Below are positions 55,665 through 64,000 of a stretch of DNA of 64,000 nucleotides, in pieces. The translations under genes and the position numbers were made by a program. Positions within the stretch are counted from its first letter, which is position 1. Each line of letters opens with the position of its first letter. The DNA is from an uncultured Aliiroseovarius sp. GTDB taxonomy: Bacteria > Pseudomonadota > Alphaproteobacteria > Rhodobacterales > Rhodobacteraceae. Below the pieces are notes generated by a model. It saw only the letters and a list, made by a program, of their open reading frames with translations, ran no database searches and was not told where the DNA came from. The DNA lies in the NCBI RefSeq assembly GCF_947497285.1, contig NZ_CANMFT010000008.1, positions 1 through 64,000 on the forward strand, in the 5' to 3' direction.

Positions 55665-56777
55665 CTAAAGCCGGTCCAGCGCGGTCATGATCTCGGCGCG
55701 CAATGGCTCTTGCGGCTCGCACCCGACCGATATCCGCACAAAACCTTCGGCCACATCGTCGCCCCAGCGTGCACGCCGTTCGGCCGAGCTGTGCACCCCA
55801 CCGAACGATGTCGCCGGCCGCAGATAGGCACACTGCGCGATAAACCGTTCTGCTGTTGCCTTGTCGGCCAGCGTGACCCCGATCAGAAACCCAAACCGAC
55901 GCATCTGGCGGCGTGCCAGGTCATGGGACGGGTCCGAGGCAAGACCCGGAAAGCGCAAGGCGCGCACGGCTTTGTGGGATGACATATCCTGCGCCACGGC
56001 AAGGGCAGTCTGACACATCCGTTCAAAACGGACCTCAAGCGTTTCCAGCCCGCGATGCAACAGCCAAGCCGCATGCGGGGCAGGAATGCTGCCCGACATC
56101 TTGCGCCAGTCCAGCACCGCGGCGCGCAAGGCCTCGTCACGCGTGGCGACGTGGCCCATCAGCATGTCGGAATGCCCGCCGGGCGCCTTCGTGTCTGACG
56201 CCACGACCATGTCCGCGCCCAGATCCAGCGGGCGCTGTCCAAACGGCGTCATTGTCGTGTTGTCCACGACTGTCACCCCGCCCATGGCACGCACCTCTGC
56301 CGTGATGGCGGCGATATCGCACAGATCAAGGCCGGGGTTTGACGGGCTTTCGATGAACACGACATCAATGCCGTTGAAACCGCCCGTGGCAAAGTCACAG
56401 GTCGGACGCTGGATCACGGTCACGCCAAGTTGGGACAAAAACCGCTCTGACAGGCTGCGCGTGACGTAATAGCCATCCGACGGGATCAACAAAGTCTGGC
56501 GGGTTTTCAGCGTCGCAAACAACGCCGCGGAAATCGCCGCCATACCGGATGGAAATGCCACGCAAGGCGCGTCTTCCAGAACGGACAAGGCATGCTCAAG
56601 CGCCTCCCATGTCGGGTTGTCCACGCGCCCGTAGCTGGCCGCGCCATCCGGGTCACCCGGCAGGTGGAACATCGAGCTTGAGACAAGCGGCAACGCCACC
56701 GGTTCCCCTTTTGACAGCCCCTGCCCCCGAAGGTGCAGCAGATCGGCGGCGCGTTTGCTGGGTGGGTGATCCGTCAT
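55665..56777 (-). CDS. Cys/Met-metabolism PLP-dependent enzyme
   Basis: A 370-residue fold-type I PLP enzyme of the cystathionine gamma-synthase/lyase family. The Schiff-base Lys197 lies in ASDTKAPGGHSD, the Asp binding the pyridine nitrogen in VVDNTTMTPFG (Asp172), and YGRVDNPTWEALE is the N-terminal subunit motif. The exact reaction is unknown; cystathionine beta- or gamma-lyase activity is common. Close to the tRNA gene on the same strand, with no evident partner enzymes. Confidence 0.88.
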   Translation of the reverse strand: MTDHPPSKRAADLLHLRGQGLSKGEPVALPLVSSSMFHLPGDPDGAASYGRVDNPTWEALEHALSVLEDAPCVAFPSGMAAISAALFATLKTRQTLLIPSDGYYVTRSLSERFLSQLGVTVIQRPTCDFATGGFNGIDVVFIESPSNPGLDLCDIAAITAEVRAMGGVTVVDNTTMTPFGQRPLDLGADMVVASDTKAPGGHSDMLMGHVATRDEALRAAVLDWRKMSGSIPAPHAAWLLHRGLETLEVRFERMCQTALAVAQDMSSHKAVRALRFPGLASDPSHDLARRQMRRFGFLIGVTLADKATAERFIAQCAYLRPATSFGGVHSSAERRARWGDDVAEGFVRISVGCEPQEPLRAEIMTALDRL

Positions 56778-56844
56778 GGCAGGCTCCTGCGTCGCTCCGC
56801 GCGGACACGTGCCTGTTGCGGCATCGGTCTGATCGGATATCGGA

Positions 56845-56930
56845 TGGTGCCCAAGGAGAGACTCGAACTCTCACGCCCGTGAAGGCGGGGGATTTTGAAT
56901 CCCCTGCGTCTACCATTCCGCCACTTGGGC
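56845..56930 (-). tRNA. tRNA-Leu (anticodon CAA)
   Basis: An 86-nt tRNA including encoded CCA. The acceptor stem GCCCAAG pairs with CTTGGGC; the anticodon stem GGGGA/TCCCC closes the seven-base loop TTCAAAA, giving anticodon CAA for UUG codons. A long variable arm typical of class II tRNA-Leu follows (CGCCTTCACGGGCG), then the T arm with GTTCGAGTC. Confidence 0.95.
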
Positions 56931-57005
56931 ACTGGGTTGGAATTACCCAAGCGCCGGGGCAAGGTCAACGAAGTTTTTGCCCCGCCCCGCACGAATTTGC
57001 ATGTT

Positions 57006-58358
57006 CTAGAACATGACCCCGACCAGCCAAAGCGTGATGCCCGGAAAGGCGACCAGAACCACGACGCGGATCAGGTCTGACAGCACGAACGGCGCCACAC
57101 CACGATAGGTCGCCGACATCGGAATATCGCGCGCCATCGAGTTGATGATGAAGAGGTTCATACCCACCGGTGGCGTGATCAATCCGACCTCGACCACGAT
57201 CAGGGCGAGGATGCCAAACCAGATGCCTGCCTCTTCCGGGGTCAGGCCGAAATCGAGCACCTCGATGATCGGATAGAAGATCGGAATGGTCAGCAGGATC
57301 ATCGACAGGCTGTCCATGACACAGCCGAAGATCAGATAGGCGACCAGCATCAAAGCCAGCACCATCAGCGGCGCATAGCCCTGTGCGGTGACCCACTCGG
57401 CCAGCATTTGCGGCGCTTGTGTGAAAGCCAGGAACGAGTTGAAAATCTGCGCGCCCAGCACGATGAAGAAGATCATCGCCGTGGACTGCGCGGTCGACAG
57501 GATGCTGTCCAGAAAGCCTTTCCAGTTCAGCCCGCCCGTCATGATGCCATAAAGGCCGGTTGCGACAGCGCCCACTGCGGCGCCTTCGGTCGGGGTAAAC
57601 AACGCCTGAACGCCAACTTTGGACCAGTTCCAGTCCCCCGCGATGCCGCCCATCACCAGCCCGAAAATGACCACCACCGGCCAGATGGACAGAAGCGTCC
57701 TGAACCGGTGCGCATAAGACACCCGTTCGGCAGTCGTCGCGCTGTCGGGATTGATGCGCACCATGACCGCCACGGTCAGCATATAGCCGAGGGCGGCCAG
57801 AATGCCGGGGATAAGGGCTGCGATGAACATTTTCACAATGTTTTGTTCGGTCAGGATCGCATAGATCACCAAAATGACCGAAGGCGGGATCAGGATGCCC
57901 AGCGTCCCACCCGCGGCCAGAACACCGGTGGACAAAGCGTCGGAATAGCCGCGTTTGCGCATTTCCGGCAAGGCCACTTGCCCCATGGTCGAGGCCGTCG
58001 CCAGCGACGATCCACAGACCGCGCCAAAGCCCGCGCAAGCGCCGACGGCGGCCATCGCGACACCACCCTTGCGGTGCCCCAACCAGTCGGACGCGGCCTC
58101 GAACAAGGCCCCAGACATACCTGACTTGGTGGCAAACTGCCCCATCAGCAAAAACAGCGGCACAATCGACAGCGAATAGCTGGAGAACGTGTCATAAGAC
58201 AGCGTCTTAAGCTGGCTCAACGTGACTGCGGGTTTGCCCATCATATACCAGATGCCGAAAAATCCGGTCAGCCCCATCGCCAACCCAATGGGCAGGCGCA
58301 GGAAGATGGCCAGCAACATCAGGGCAAAGGCGACCAGCGCCAGTTCAATGCCGGTCAT
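57006..58358 (-). CDS. dctM: TRAP transporter large permease DctM
   Basis: A 450-residue inner-membrane protein with about 12 hydrophobic segments, the large permease of a TRAP uptake system driven by ion gradients. The ending LLTIPIFYPIIEVLDFG, NLFIINSMARDIPM and the PPSVILVIYAILTEQ segment are typical. Its start overlaps dctQ by four bases (ATGA). The exact substrate, commonly a carboxylate, is not shown by sequence. Confidence 0.94.
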   Translation of the reverse strand: MTGIELALVAFALMLLAIFLRLPIGLAMGLTGFFGIWYMMGKPAVTLSQLKTLSYDTFSSYSLSIVPLFLLMGQFATKSGMSGALFEAASDWLGHRKGGVAMAAVGACAGFGAVCGSSLATASTMGQVALPEMRKRGYSDALSTGVLAAGGTLGILIPPSVILVIYAILTEQNIVKMFIAALIPGILAALGYMLTVAVMVRINPDSATTAERVSYAHRFRTLLSIWPVVVIFGLVMGGIAGDWNWSKVGVQALFTPTEGAAVGAVATGLYGIMTGGLNWKGFLDSILSTAQSTAMIFFIVLGAQIFNSFLAFTQAPQMLAEWVTAQGYAPLMVLALMLVAYLIFGCVMDSLSMILLTIPIFYPIIEVLDFGLTPEEAGIWFGILALIVVEVGLITPPVGMNLFIINSMARDIPMSATYRGVAPFVLSDLIRVVVLVAFPGITLWLVGVMF

Positions 58359-58939
58359 ACCCGTTGCTCCTTGCCATCAAGAACCCAGTTGAAGGACCGC
58401 CAGACCGTAAAGGCTGCCACGATCAGAAAGAAAGCAGCGCCAATCACGCACAAGCCGAACGGGATCCACAGCGGGATCTCAAGCTCATAGGTGCTTTCAG
58501 GAAAGAAAGGTTTGGACCCCATGCCAAACACGCTGCGCAACCCGTCCGAGCCGAACGGGAATTTTTCGCCAAATCCCAGCCACAGCCGCCACAGGATGAT
58601 GAACGCCGCGCCGGTCAGAAACACATCCCCGATCAGACCCAGAACGGCCTGCATGCGGTCCGACAGTTTGGAAATAAAGATGTCCACCGTCACATGGCCA
58701 CGTTTCAGCTGGCACCACGGCATGAAGGCAAACACGGCCACCGCGCACCCCATTTCGACGATTTCATAGTCGCCTTTGATCGGGCTTAACCCGAAGCCGG
58801 ACAGTGATCGACCGACAATCGAAAGGACCGTGGTCAACGCGATCCCAACCAGAATGGCCCCGCCTGAATACGCCATCCAACGGCTGCTGACCTCCATCAG
58901 TCGACCGATGCGGACTTGTGCTGATTTTGCGACTGCCAC
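58355..58939 (-). CDS. dctQ: TRAP transporter small permease DctQ
   Basis: A 194-residue membrane protein with four hydrophobic helices, the small permease subunit. WCQLKRGHVTVDIF is the most conserved part of the DctQ family, and the sequence ends with RSFNWVLDGKEQRV. The start is set at GTG 58939, preceded by AGGGGAC at proper distance; an extended frame to 58990 or an ATG at 58894 is less likely. Between dctP and dctM, the usual order. Confidence 0.88.
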   Translation of the reverse strand: MAVAKSAQVRIGRLMEVSSRWMAYSGGAILVGIALTTVLSIVGRSLSGFGLSPIKGDYEIVEMGCAVAVFAFMPWCQLKRGHVTVDIFISKLSDRMQAVLGLIGDVFLTGAAFIILWRLWLGFGEKFPFGSDGLRSVFGMGSKPFFPESTYELEIPLWIPFGLCVIGAAFFLIVAAFTVWRSFNWVLDGKEQRV

Positions 58940-59068
58940 CGCGTGTCCCCTGCCAATTTGGTAAATGTGAGTGTGAAGCCCGACCCGCACGCCTGAGTGC
59001 GTCAGGCAAACGGGCGCAAAATCGCTTCGGGTCAGCCGGGGCTGCCCGAAGCGATCATCGCAACCCGA

Positions 59069-60106
59069 TCAGTTGTCGGCGTATTTCGCAACCAGCGCCT
59101 TGGCGTCGGCAACCATACCTTCACCGTCAAGACCCTTCGAGGTCATATCAGCCGCCCAAGCCGCGGTCTGCGCCTCGCCGATCACCTTGATTTCATCGAC
59201 CAACGCCGGATCAAGCTCGTGGATCTTGTTATCGGTGCCAGCCACGATCTCGCGTCCGATTACATCGCCCTTGTCGAACGACGCACCCGCCCAGCCCGAG
59301 GTTTCTAGCCCCGAATTGGCGTCGATAACGGCTTTCAGGTCATCGGGCAAATTGTTGTAGGTGTCATTGTTCATCGCCCAGATGAAGAACGTGTTGTAAA
59401 GCGACCGGTCGCCCGAGATTTCGGTGTGGCTGTCGGCCAGTTCATGCACCTTCAGCGGCGGCACGATTTCCCACGGGATGACGCCGCCTTCGACCACGCC
59501 TTTCGACAGGGCTTCGGGGAAGGTCGGCAAGGGCATACCGACCGGTGTCGCGCCCAGTGTTTCAAACAGGGCGTTGGCCTGACGGGACGGTCCGCGCAGT
59601 TTCAATCCGTCAAGGTCTGCCAGAGCCATCACGGGCTCGCCCTTCTTGTGGATCACACCGGGGCCGTGCACATGGACCGCCAGAAGGTGAACATCTGCCA
59701 TCCGTTCCTGCATGTATTTCTGGGTAAACTCCCACGCGGCTTTCGAAGAGGCTTCGGCATTGCGGCCTGTCATGAAGGGCAGTTCGAACGCTTCAGCTTC
59801 AGGGAAGCGACCCGGCGTATAGGCCGGCAGCGCCCAGCCACAGTCGATCACGCCATCGCGGATCTGGTCATACAGCGCCTGTGGTTTGCCGCCCAGTTGC
59901 ATCGCCGGATACAGTTCGACCTTGATGCGCCCTTCGCTTTCTTTTTCGATTTTTTCAGCCCAAGGGGTCATGAAATACAGCGGGGTCGAGCCTTTGGGTG
60001 GCAAGAAGTGTTGGCACCGCAGCGTGACCTCTTGCGCAAAGCTGGCCCCGGCTGTCAGCCCCAAGGCAACAGCGCCCGCAAAAGCAGTTTTCATCGTGTA
60101 TTTCAT
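59069..60106 (-). CDS. dctP: TRAP transporter substrate-binding protein DctP
   Basis: A 345-residue periplasmic binding protein of the DctP family. A signal peptide (cleavage near ASFAQE) precedes VTLRCQHFLPPKGS and the conserved carboxylate-binding Arg in DGLKLRGPSRQANALFETLGATPVGMP. The ending has a helical LNNLPDDLKAVIDAN-like segment. GGAGG precedes the ATG at 60106. Together with dctQ and dctM (130 bp downstream) it forms a complete TRAP set. Confidence 0.94.
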   Translation of the reverse strand: MKYTMKTAFAGAVALGLTAGASFAQEVTLRCQHFLPPKGSTPLYFMTPWAEKIEKESEGRIKVELYPAMQLGGKPQALYDQIRDGVIDCGWALPAYTPGRFPEAEAFELPFMTGRNAEASSKAAWEFTQKYMQERMADVHLLAVHVHGPGVIHKKGEPVMALADLDGLKLRGPSRQANALFETLGATPVGMPLPTFPEALSKGVVEGGVIPWEIVPPLKVHELADSHTEISGDRSLYNTFFIWAMNNDTYNNLPDDLKAVIDANSGLETSGWAGASFDKGDVIGREIVAGTDNKIHELDPALVDEIKVIGEAQTAAWAADMTSKGLDGEGMVADAKALVAKYADN

Positions 60107-60403
60107 TTCGCTTCCTCCCAAAGTCGCGATCTTTGACCGTTTCGTCACCGGTGGCTCCTCCGCCCGGTGCGTGGACTGATAAGAGCAGGCTCTGCCGTTT
60201 CACGCAAGCTTTTTAGACCGCCTGGTCGGTTTTGTTAGGCCCTGCTGCTGTGCAAGTGGTAGTCAAACTTCATTGCAAAAACAACAACCTTGAAATTGTT
60301 CATCTATTTGATCTACTTACCACGTTAAGCAATCGACTGAGACCTGTATCTGCAGCGTCTGCTGCGACAGTCTTTCGAGCCAGAAGCCGAGAATCAGGCA
60401 CCG
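60107..60403. promoter_or_regulatory. Upstream region of the TRAP operon
   Basis: A 297-bp gap between the metallopeptidase gene and dctP, both on the minus strand. It is AT-rich at 60235-60345. An imperfect palindrome ACCGCCTGGTCGGT (60217-60232) resembles an operator or a weak hairpin. No coding stretch is convincing. Confidence 0.35.
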
Positions 60404-61246
60404 TTAGAGCGCTTCGGCCGAGAACGTGTCACAGCTGCGCATGTCGCCCGTTTCATATCCTCGTACAAACCACGCCTGACGTTGGGCGGATGTGCCATGG
60501 GTGAAGGTATGCGGCATTGGCACCCGTCCGGCATTGCGCTGCAAGGTGTCGTCGCCAATCTGCCGCGCGGCATTCATCGCTTCGGCAATATCGCCGCGCT
60601 CCAACGTGCCAAAGCGCGCTTGCACTTCGCGCGCCCAGATGCCGGAGTAGCAGTCGGCTTGCAGCTCGATCCGGACCGAAATGGCGTTCGCCTCGGCGTC
60701 ACTGACCTGCGCGCGGATCGCATTTGCCTGCCCCAAAATGCCAAGTTCGTCCTGCACATGGTGCGCGACCTCGTGGGCCACCACATAGGCTGCTGCAAAA
60801 TCGCCACGCGCGCCAAGCTGGCGTGACAATGTGGTGAAAAAGCTGGTGTCCAGATACACTTTGTTATCGCCGGGGCAATAGAACGGGCCGGTCGCCCCCG
60901 AGGCGCCTCCGCAAGGGCTTTGTGTCACGCCTTTATACAAGACAAGCGTCACCGGGTTGTAGGCCTGCCCCACTTGCGTTCGGAAAAGATCGTCCCAGAC
61001 ATCTTCGGTATCCGCCAGAGTGACAGAGACAAATTCACCCGCCTGCTTGTCGGCTTCGGTGATTTCACCCCCGCCGCCACCGCCGCCGATGGCACCTCCA
61101 TCTTGCAAGAACGGTGTCACATCGACCCCAAGGAAATACCCGATTGCCAACACGGCCAACAGCCCAAGACCACCCACCTGCGCCTTGCCACCAGCGCGCC
61201 GACGGTCCTCGATATTGCGACTTCCCCGCCGTCCCTGCCACTTCAT
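60404..61246 (-). CDS. Neutral zinc metallopeptidase, YpfJ-type
   Basis: A 280-residue putative metallopeptidase. One N-terminal membrane anchor (LGLLAVLAIGYFLGV, residues about 26-42) precedes a Gly-rich linker; the domain then carries CPGDNKVYLDTSFF, the zinc site HEVAHH (His158, Glu159, His162) and ELQADCYSGIWA, followed by a further conserved C-terminal part with ERGDIAEAMNAARQIGDD. It is probably anchored in the inner membrane facing the periplasm. The substrate is unknown. GGAG precedes the ATG at 61246. Confidence 0.9.
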   Translation of the reverse strand: MKWQGRRGSRNIEDRRRAGGKAQVGGLGLLAVLAIGYFLGVDVTPFLQDGGAIGGGGGGGEITEADKQAGEFVSVTLADTEDVWDDLFRTQVGQAYNPVTLVLYKGVTQSPCGGASGATGPFYCPGDNKVYLDTSFFTTLSRQLGARGDFAAAYVVAHEVAHHVQDELGILGQANAIRAQVSDAEANAISVRIELQADCYSGIWAREVQARFGTLERGDIAEAMNAARQIGDDTLQRNAGRVPMPHTFTHGTSAQRQAWFVRGYETGDMRSCDTFSAEAL

Positions 61247-61406
61247 CTTGTTCTCCAGCACTCGTAATTTGCACGGGGCCATCCCGTGTCATCCAGACCT
61301 GTGCAGTTTAACGGCCAACCCCCACGCATCAAGCCATGATCTTGCAGCTCACTCTTGACGCGGCAGGGCCCGCATGGTTCGTGAGGCAAAAACAAGAGGC
61401 ACGCAG

Positions 61407-61985
61407 ATGATCAGGCGTCTTTACGATTGGACCATGGGGTTGGCTGACACCCGCCACGCGCTTTGGGCGTTGGCGTTGGTGGCGTTTGTGGAAAGCTCGG
61501 TCTTTCCGATCCCGCCGGATGTCTTGATGATCCCGATGATCATTGCCCGCCCGTCGCGCGCCTTCGTTATCGCCACGGTCGCGCTGGTCGCGTCTGTCAT
61601 CGGCGGGGCTTTTGGCTATTTCATCGGTTGGGGCCTGTTCGAAAGCGTCGGCCAACCTGTGTTGGAGTTCTACGGCAAGACCGACGAGTTCGGCCATTTC
61701 GCTGACACCTATAACAAGTGGGGTGCCTGGGCGGTGCTGATTGCCGGCGTGACCCCCTTCCCCTATAAGGTCATCACCATCCTGTCGGGGTCCACGGGGC
61801 TAAACTTTGGTGTCTTCATGGTGGCCAGCGTGATCGCGCGTGGCCTTCGTTTCTTCGTCGTTGCCACCCTGTTGTGGAAGTTCGGCGCGCCGATCCGCGA
61901 CTTTATCGAACGTCGCCTTGGCCTGATGTTCATCCTGTTCGTCGTGATCCTGCTCGGCGGCTTTTACATGGTGAAATACCTATGA
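61407..61985 (+). CDS. DedA/YqaA-family membrane protein
   Basis: A 192-residue inner-membrane protein of the VTT/DedA group with about five hydrophobic segments. ESSVFPIPPDVLMIPMIIARP and the GVTPFPYKVITILSGSTGLNFG loop correspond to the conserved motifs of the YqaA branch. DedA proteins are thought to flip lipids or support envelope integrity. GAGG precedes the ATG at 61407. It shares a four-base overlap with dsbB, so the two are co-translated. Confidence 0.88.
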   Translation: MIRRLYDWTMGLADTRHALWALALVAFVESSVFPIPPDVLMIPMIIARPSRAFVIATVALVASVIGGAFGYFIGWGLFESVGQPVLEFYGKTDEFGHFADTYNKWGAWAVLIAGVTPFPYKVITILSGSTGLNFGVFMVASVIARGLRFFVVATLLWKFGAPIRDFIERRLGLMFILFVVILLGGFYMVKYL

Positions 61986-62458
61986 GCTATCTTGACCGCC
62001 TCACCGCAAACCAATGGATCGCCATTGCCGCTGCGTCGTCTGCGCTGATGCTGGCTGGCGCATTTGTCTTTCAGGCGCTGGGCTATGCGCCTTGCGAGAT
62101 GTGCCTGTGGCAACGCTGGCCCCATGCCGCCGCCGTCCTGATTGGCGGTGTCGCGTTGGGTTTGCGTCAGAAAGTGCTGGCATGGCTGGGCGCATTGGCG
62201 GCTGCAACGACATCCGCAATCGGCTTTTTCCATTCCGGCGTTGAACGCAAACTGTGGGACGGTCCGAGTTCCTGCACCGGCGGCGGTGTCGCGGACCTGT
62301 CGGTCGACGATCTTCTGGCGCAAATCAACGACGCCCCGCTGATCCGCTGCGATGAAATCCCGTGGGAGATGTTTGGCGTCACCATGGCCAACCTGAACGC
62401 GGTTGGATCGCTGGGTCTGGCCGTCATCTGGGTTGTGGCAGCCACTCGAAAGGGCTGA
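61982..62458 (+). CDS. dsbB: Disulfide bond formation protein DsbB
   Basis: A 158-residue inner-membrane protein with four transmembrane helices that reoxidises DsbA using quinone. Redox cysteines are Cys38/Cys41 (APCEMCLWQR) and the periplasmic pair Cys98 and Cys123 (SSCTGG, IRCDE). The start lies in the stop of the DedA-like gene (ATGA). It converges on trmJ with no space between stops. Confidence 0.93.
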   Translation: MSYLDRLTANQWIAIAAASSALMLAGAFVFQALGYAPCEMCLWQRWPHAAAVLIGGVALGLRQKVLAWLGALAAATTSAIGFFHSGVERKLWDGPSSCTGGGVADLSVDDLLAQINDAPLIRCDEIPWEMFGVTMANLNAVGSLGLAVIWVVAATRKG

Positions 62459-63214
62459 TCAGTCCTGTTTGCCGCGCAGAAGCTGGCGCAAAATACCGTG
62501 GAAAATCTGCACATCCGCGCGTGTCATCGGCATGCGGCTCCACATATTGCGCAGCGCAGTTTTCATCACGGGGGCTTTGGTCGGCGGGTAAAAGAACCCA
62601 GCCTCGTCCAGCCGCGCCTCGTAATGCTCGGCCAGTTTTTCGACCTCGATCGCCTGCGCGCGCTCGGACCCGGCCCACTCCATCACCTCATGCTGAACCT
62701 CGGTGGTCTGTCGTCGCCACTCGTAAGCCGTCAGCAGCACACATTGCGCAAGGTTCAGTGACGCAAATTCCGGGTTCACCGGGACCGAGATTGTCGCGTT
62801 GGCCCGCGCGACCTCGTCATTCTCAAGCCCTGTCCGCTCTGGCCCAAACAGGATCGCGACTTTCTTGCCCGCCGCCCGCATTGCGCGTGCCTCGGCCATC
62901 GCACGTTCGGGGCTGAGGATCGGTTTTGCCAGATCACGCGAGCGCGCCGTGGTGGCATAGACGTAATCGCAATCGCCGATCCCGTCCGCGAGCGTGTCAT
63001 AGACCCCGGCGGCGTCCAGCACCCGCCCTGCCCCAGACGCCATGGCCACCGCCGATGGGTTCGGCCAGCCATCGCGGGGCGCGATGATCCGCATCCGTTC
63101 CAGCCCGAAATTCAGCATCGCGCGCGCGGCCGCCCCGATGTTTTCCCCCATCTGCGGGCGCACCAGCACGATTTCAGGCTGAGGTCCCAGATTGTCCGTC
63201 ATTTGATCCGCCAC
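62459..63214 (-). CDS. trmJ: tRNA (cytidine/uridine-2'-O-)-methyltransferase TrmJ
   Basis: A 251-residue SPOUT methyltransferase acting on position 32 of tRNA. The N-terminal IVLVRPQMGENIGAAARAMLNFGL motif, the AILFGPERTGLENDEV knot and VNPEFASLNLAQ SAM-binding part are typical. The GTG start at 63214 is chosen because AAGGAAGGA lies at proper spacing; an ATG at 63202 is the alternative. It is divergent from the ThiE-like gene. Confidence 0.9.
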   Translation of the reverse strand: MADQMTDNLGPQPEIVLVRPQMGENIGAAARAMLNFGLERMRIIAPRDGWPNPSAVAMASGAGRVLDAAGVYDTLADGIGDCDYVYATTARSRDLAKPILSPERAMAEARAMRAAGKKVAILFGPERTGLENDEVARANATISVPVNPEFASLNLAQCVLLTAYEWRRQTTEVQHEVMEWAGSERAQAIEVEKLAEHYEARLDEAGFFYPPTKAPVMKTALRNMWSRMPMTRADVQIFHGILRQLLRGKQD

Positions 63215-63357
63215 CGCCGATCCTTCCTTTTGGTTGGCCGCGTGATACGCTGGCATTCGGCCCAGAGCAAGCATGCGTGGCGCGCTGGTCTGAATCACTT
63301 GCATTGGCGCAAGAGCCGTCTATGAAGCTGCAAGCACCAGACGAAAAGGACCGCAAG

Positions 63358-63987
63358 ATGGCCGATACCGACATGGAACTTCCCCAGCTTTATCTGGTGA
63401 CACCGCCCGAATTAGAACTGTCGCTGTTTCCCGACCAGTTGGCCCGCGTGCTGGATGCTCACGACACGGCCTGCCTGCGCCTGTCGCTGGCAACAAAGGA
63501 CGAAGACCGCATCATGCGCGCCGCCGACACGTGCCGCGAGGTTGCCCATGCCCGCGACGTGCCGATTGTGATCGCCGAGCACGCTTTGATGGTTGAACGT
63601 CTGGGCTTGGACGGTGTGCATCTAGGCGACGGCGCGCGTCGGGTGCGCAAGACCCGCGATGATCTGGGCAATGACGCCATTGTCGGTGCGTTTTGCAACG
63701 CCTCGCGCCATGACGGCATGACAGCGGGCGAAGCGGGCGCGGATTACGTCAGTTTTGGTCCGGCGGGATCGACAGGGCTAGGCGACGGCACCCAAGCCGA
63801 GGCTGATTTGTTCGACTGGTGGTCAAAAATGATCGAGGTGCCGGTGGTGGCCGAAGGTGCACTGACCGAAGACATCATTCGCACCTTGACCCCGTTCACC
63901 GATTTCTTCGCCATCGGGGAAGAGATCTGGCGCACCGATGATCCTTCGGCAACGCTGGCCCGCTTGCTGGGGGCGATGACCCGTTAA
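63358..63987 (+). CDS. Thiamine phosphate synthase-like protein
   Basis: A 209-residue TIM-barrel protein of the ThiE/TenI family. It has LYLVTPPELE, VIAEHALMVERLGLDGVHLGDGARRVRK and ADYVSFGPAGSTG. ThiE usually has a GPIFPT-like phosphate loop; GPAGSTG here is divergent, so thiamine phosphate synthesis is uncertain. AAAGGA precedes the ATG at 63358; an earlier in-frame ATG is at 63322. The gene ends 13 bases before the window edge. Confidence 0.8.
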   Translation: MADTDMELPQLYLVTPPELELSLFPDQLARVLDAHDTACLRLSLATKDEDRIMRAADTCREVAHARDVPIVIAEHALMVERLGLDGVHLGDGARRVRKTRDDLGNDAIVGAFCNASRHDGMTAGEAGADYVSFGPAGSTGLGDGTQAEADLFDWWSKMIEVPVVAEGALTEDIIRTLTPFTDFFAIGEEIWRTDDPSATLARLLGAMTR

Positions 63988-64000
63988 GACGCCTCGACGT

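Noticed and set aside
56845-57005. tRNA-Leu as an integration site for a mobile element
   Set aside because: No integrase, no repeated tRNA 3' end and no change in gene content are visible; the TRAP genes beside it look chromosomal.
1-64000. CRISPR arrays, insertion sequences, prophage or defence islands
   Set aside because: No regularly spaced repeats, transposases, terminal inverted repeats or recognised defence genes were seen on either strand.

Overview
The window is a chromosomal segment from an alphaproteobacterium of the Rhodobacteraceae, most likely a marine roseobacter-group organism. Support comes from the adjacent ctrA and sciP genes, LpxI in place of LpxH, class II DAHP synthase, class-specific small proteins beside aroK, hpt and rseP, a PAS_5-type protein behind CtrA boxes, and high-GC codon use throughout. 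Genes are densely packed with many ATGA or GTGA overlaps. Nearly all are core housekeeping genes; no prophage, insertion sequence, CRISPR array or rRNA operon is visible.

Layout. 1-2.1 kb: aroQ, a LuxR-type regulator without a LuxI partner, then a structured RNA candidate whose predicted rod shape resembles 6S RNA. 2.2-4.0 kb (minus): rpsB and tsf with an attenuator-like hairpin between them. 4.3-6.1 kb: psuK-psuG for pseudouridine breakdown. 6.1-7.2 kb (minus): the cell-cycle regulators ctrA and sciP. 7.3-9.1 kb: mnmA and a DUF2059 exported protein. 9.1-21.9 kb (minus): a long envelope block, pyrH, frr, uppS, cdsA, dxr, rseP, a 43-residue ORF, bamA, an OmpH/Skp family gene, fabZ, lpxA, lpxI, lpxB. 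It joins isoprenoid, phospholipid, lipid A and outer-membrane assembly functions. 22-29 kb: miaA, an AraC regulator, a DMT-family permease with an extra C-terminal region, small VOC and ABM proteins, a lytic transglycosylase, ssb and a CBS site-2 protease. 29.3-33.8 kb: aroK-aroB (minus), divergent from two lineage-specific genes leading into xerD. 33.9-38.2 kb: a DEAD-box helicase, a COQ10-like protein, hpt, a 55-residue protein and lipA. 38.3-41.5 kb: oxyR/katA divergent pair and a peroxiredoxin, a peroxide-defence cluster. 41.6-45.2 kb: an orphan exported protein, gamma-carbonic anhydrase, gmk, yicC, and a PAS protein behind CtrA sites. 45.3-48.4 kb: DAHP synthase, a GlxA-type regulator and a GNAT. 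48.5-54.7 kb: a branched-chain amino-acid-type ABC transporter containing an unexplained small exported protein, then a MocA/MobA-like nucleotidyltransferase. 54.7-56.9 kb: a degenerate Hint-domain protein, a PLP enzyme and tRNA-Leu(CAA). 57.0-60.1 kb (minus): a TRAP transporter. 60.4-64.0 kb: a zinc metallopeptidase, a DedA-like protein, dsbB, trmJ and a ThiE-like protein.

No clear novel defence or mobile system was found. The best candidates for a second look are the 6S-like RNA, the CtrA-controlled PAS gene, the disulfide-rich small protein inside the liv operon, the Hint protein lacking its usual nucleophile, the extended DMT permease and the LuxR solo with altered ligand-pocket residues. 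All calls come from reading the sequence; no database search was run.
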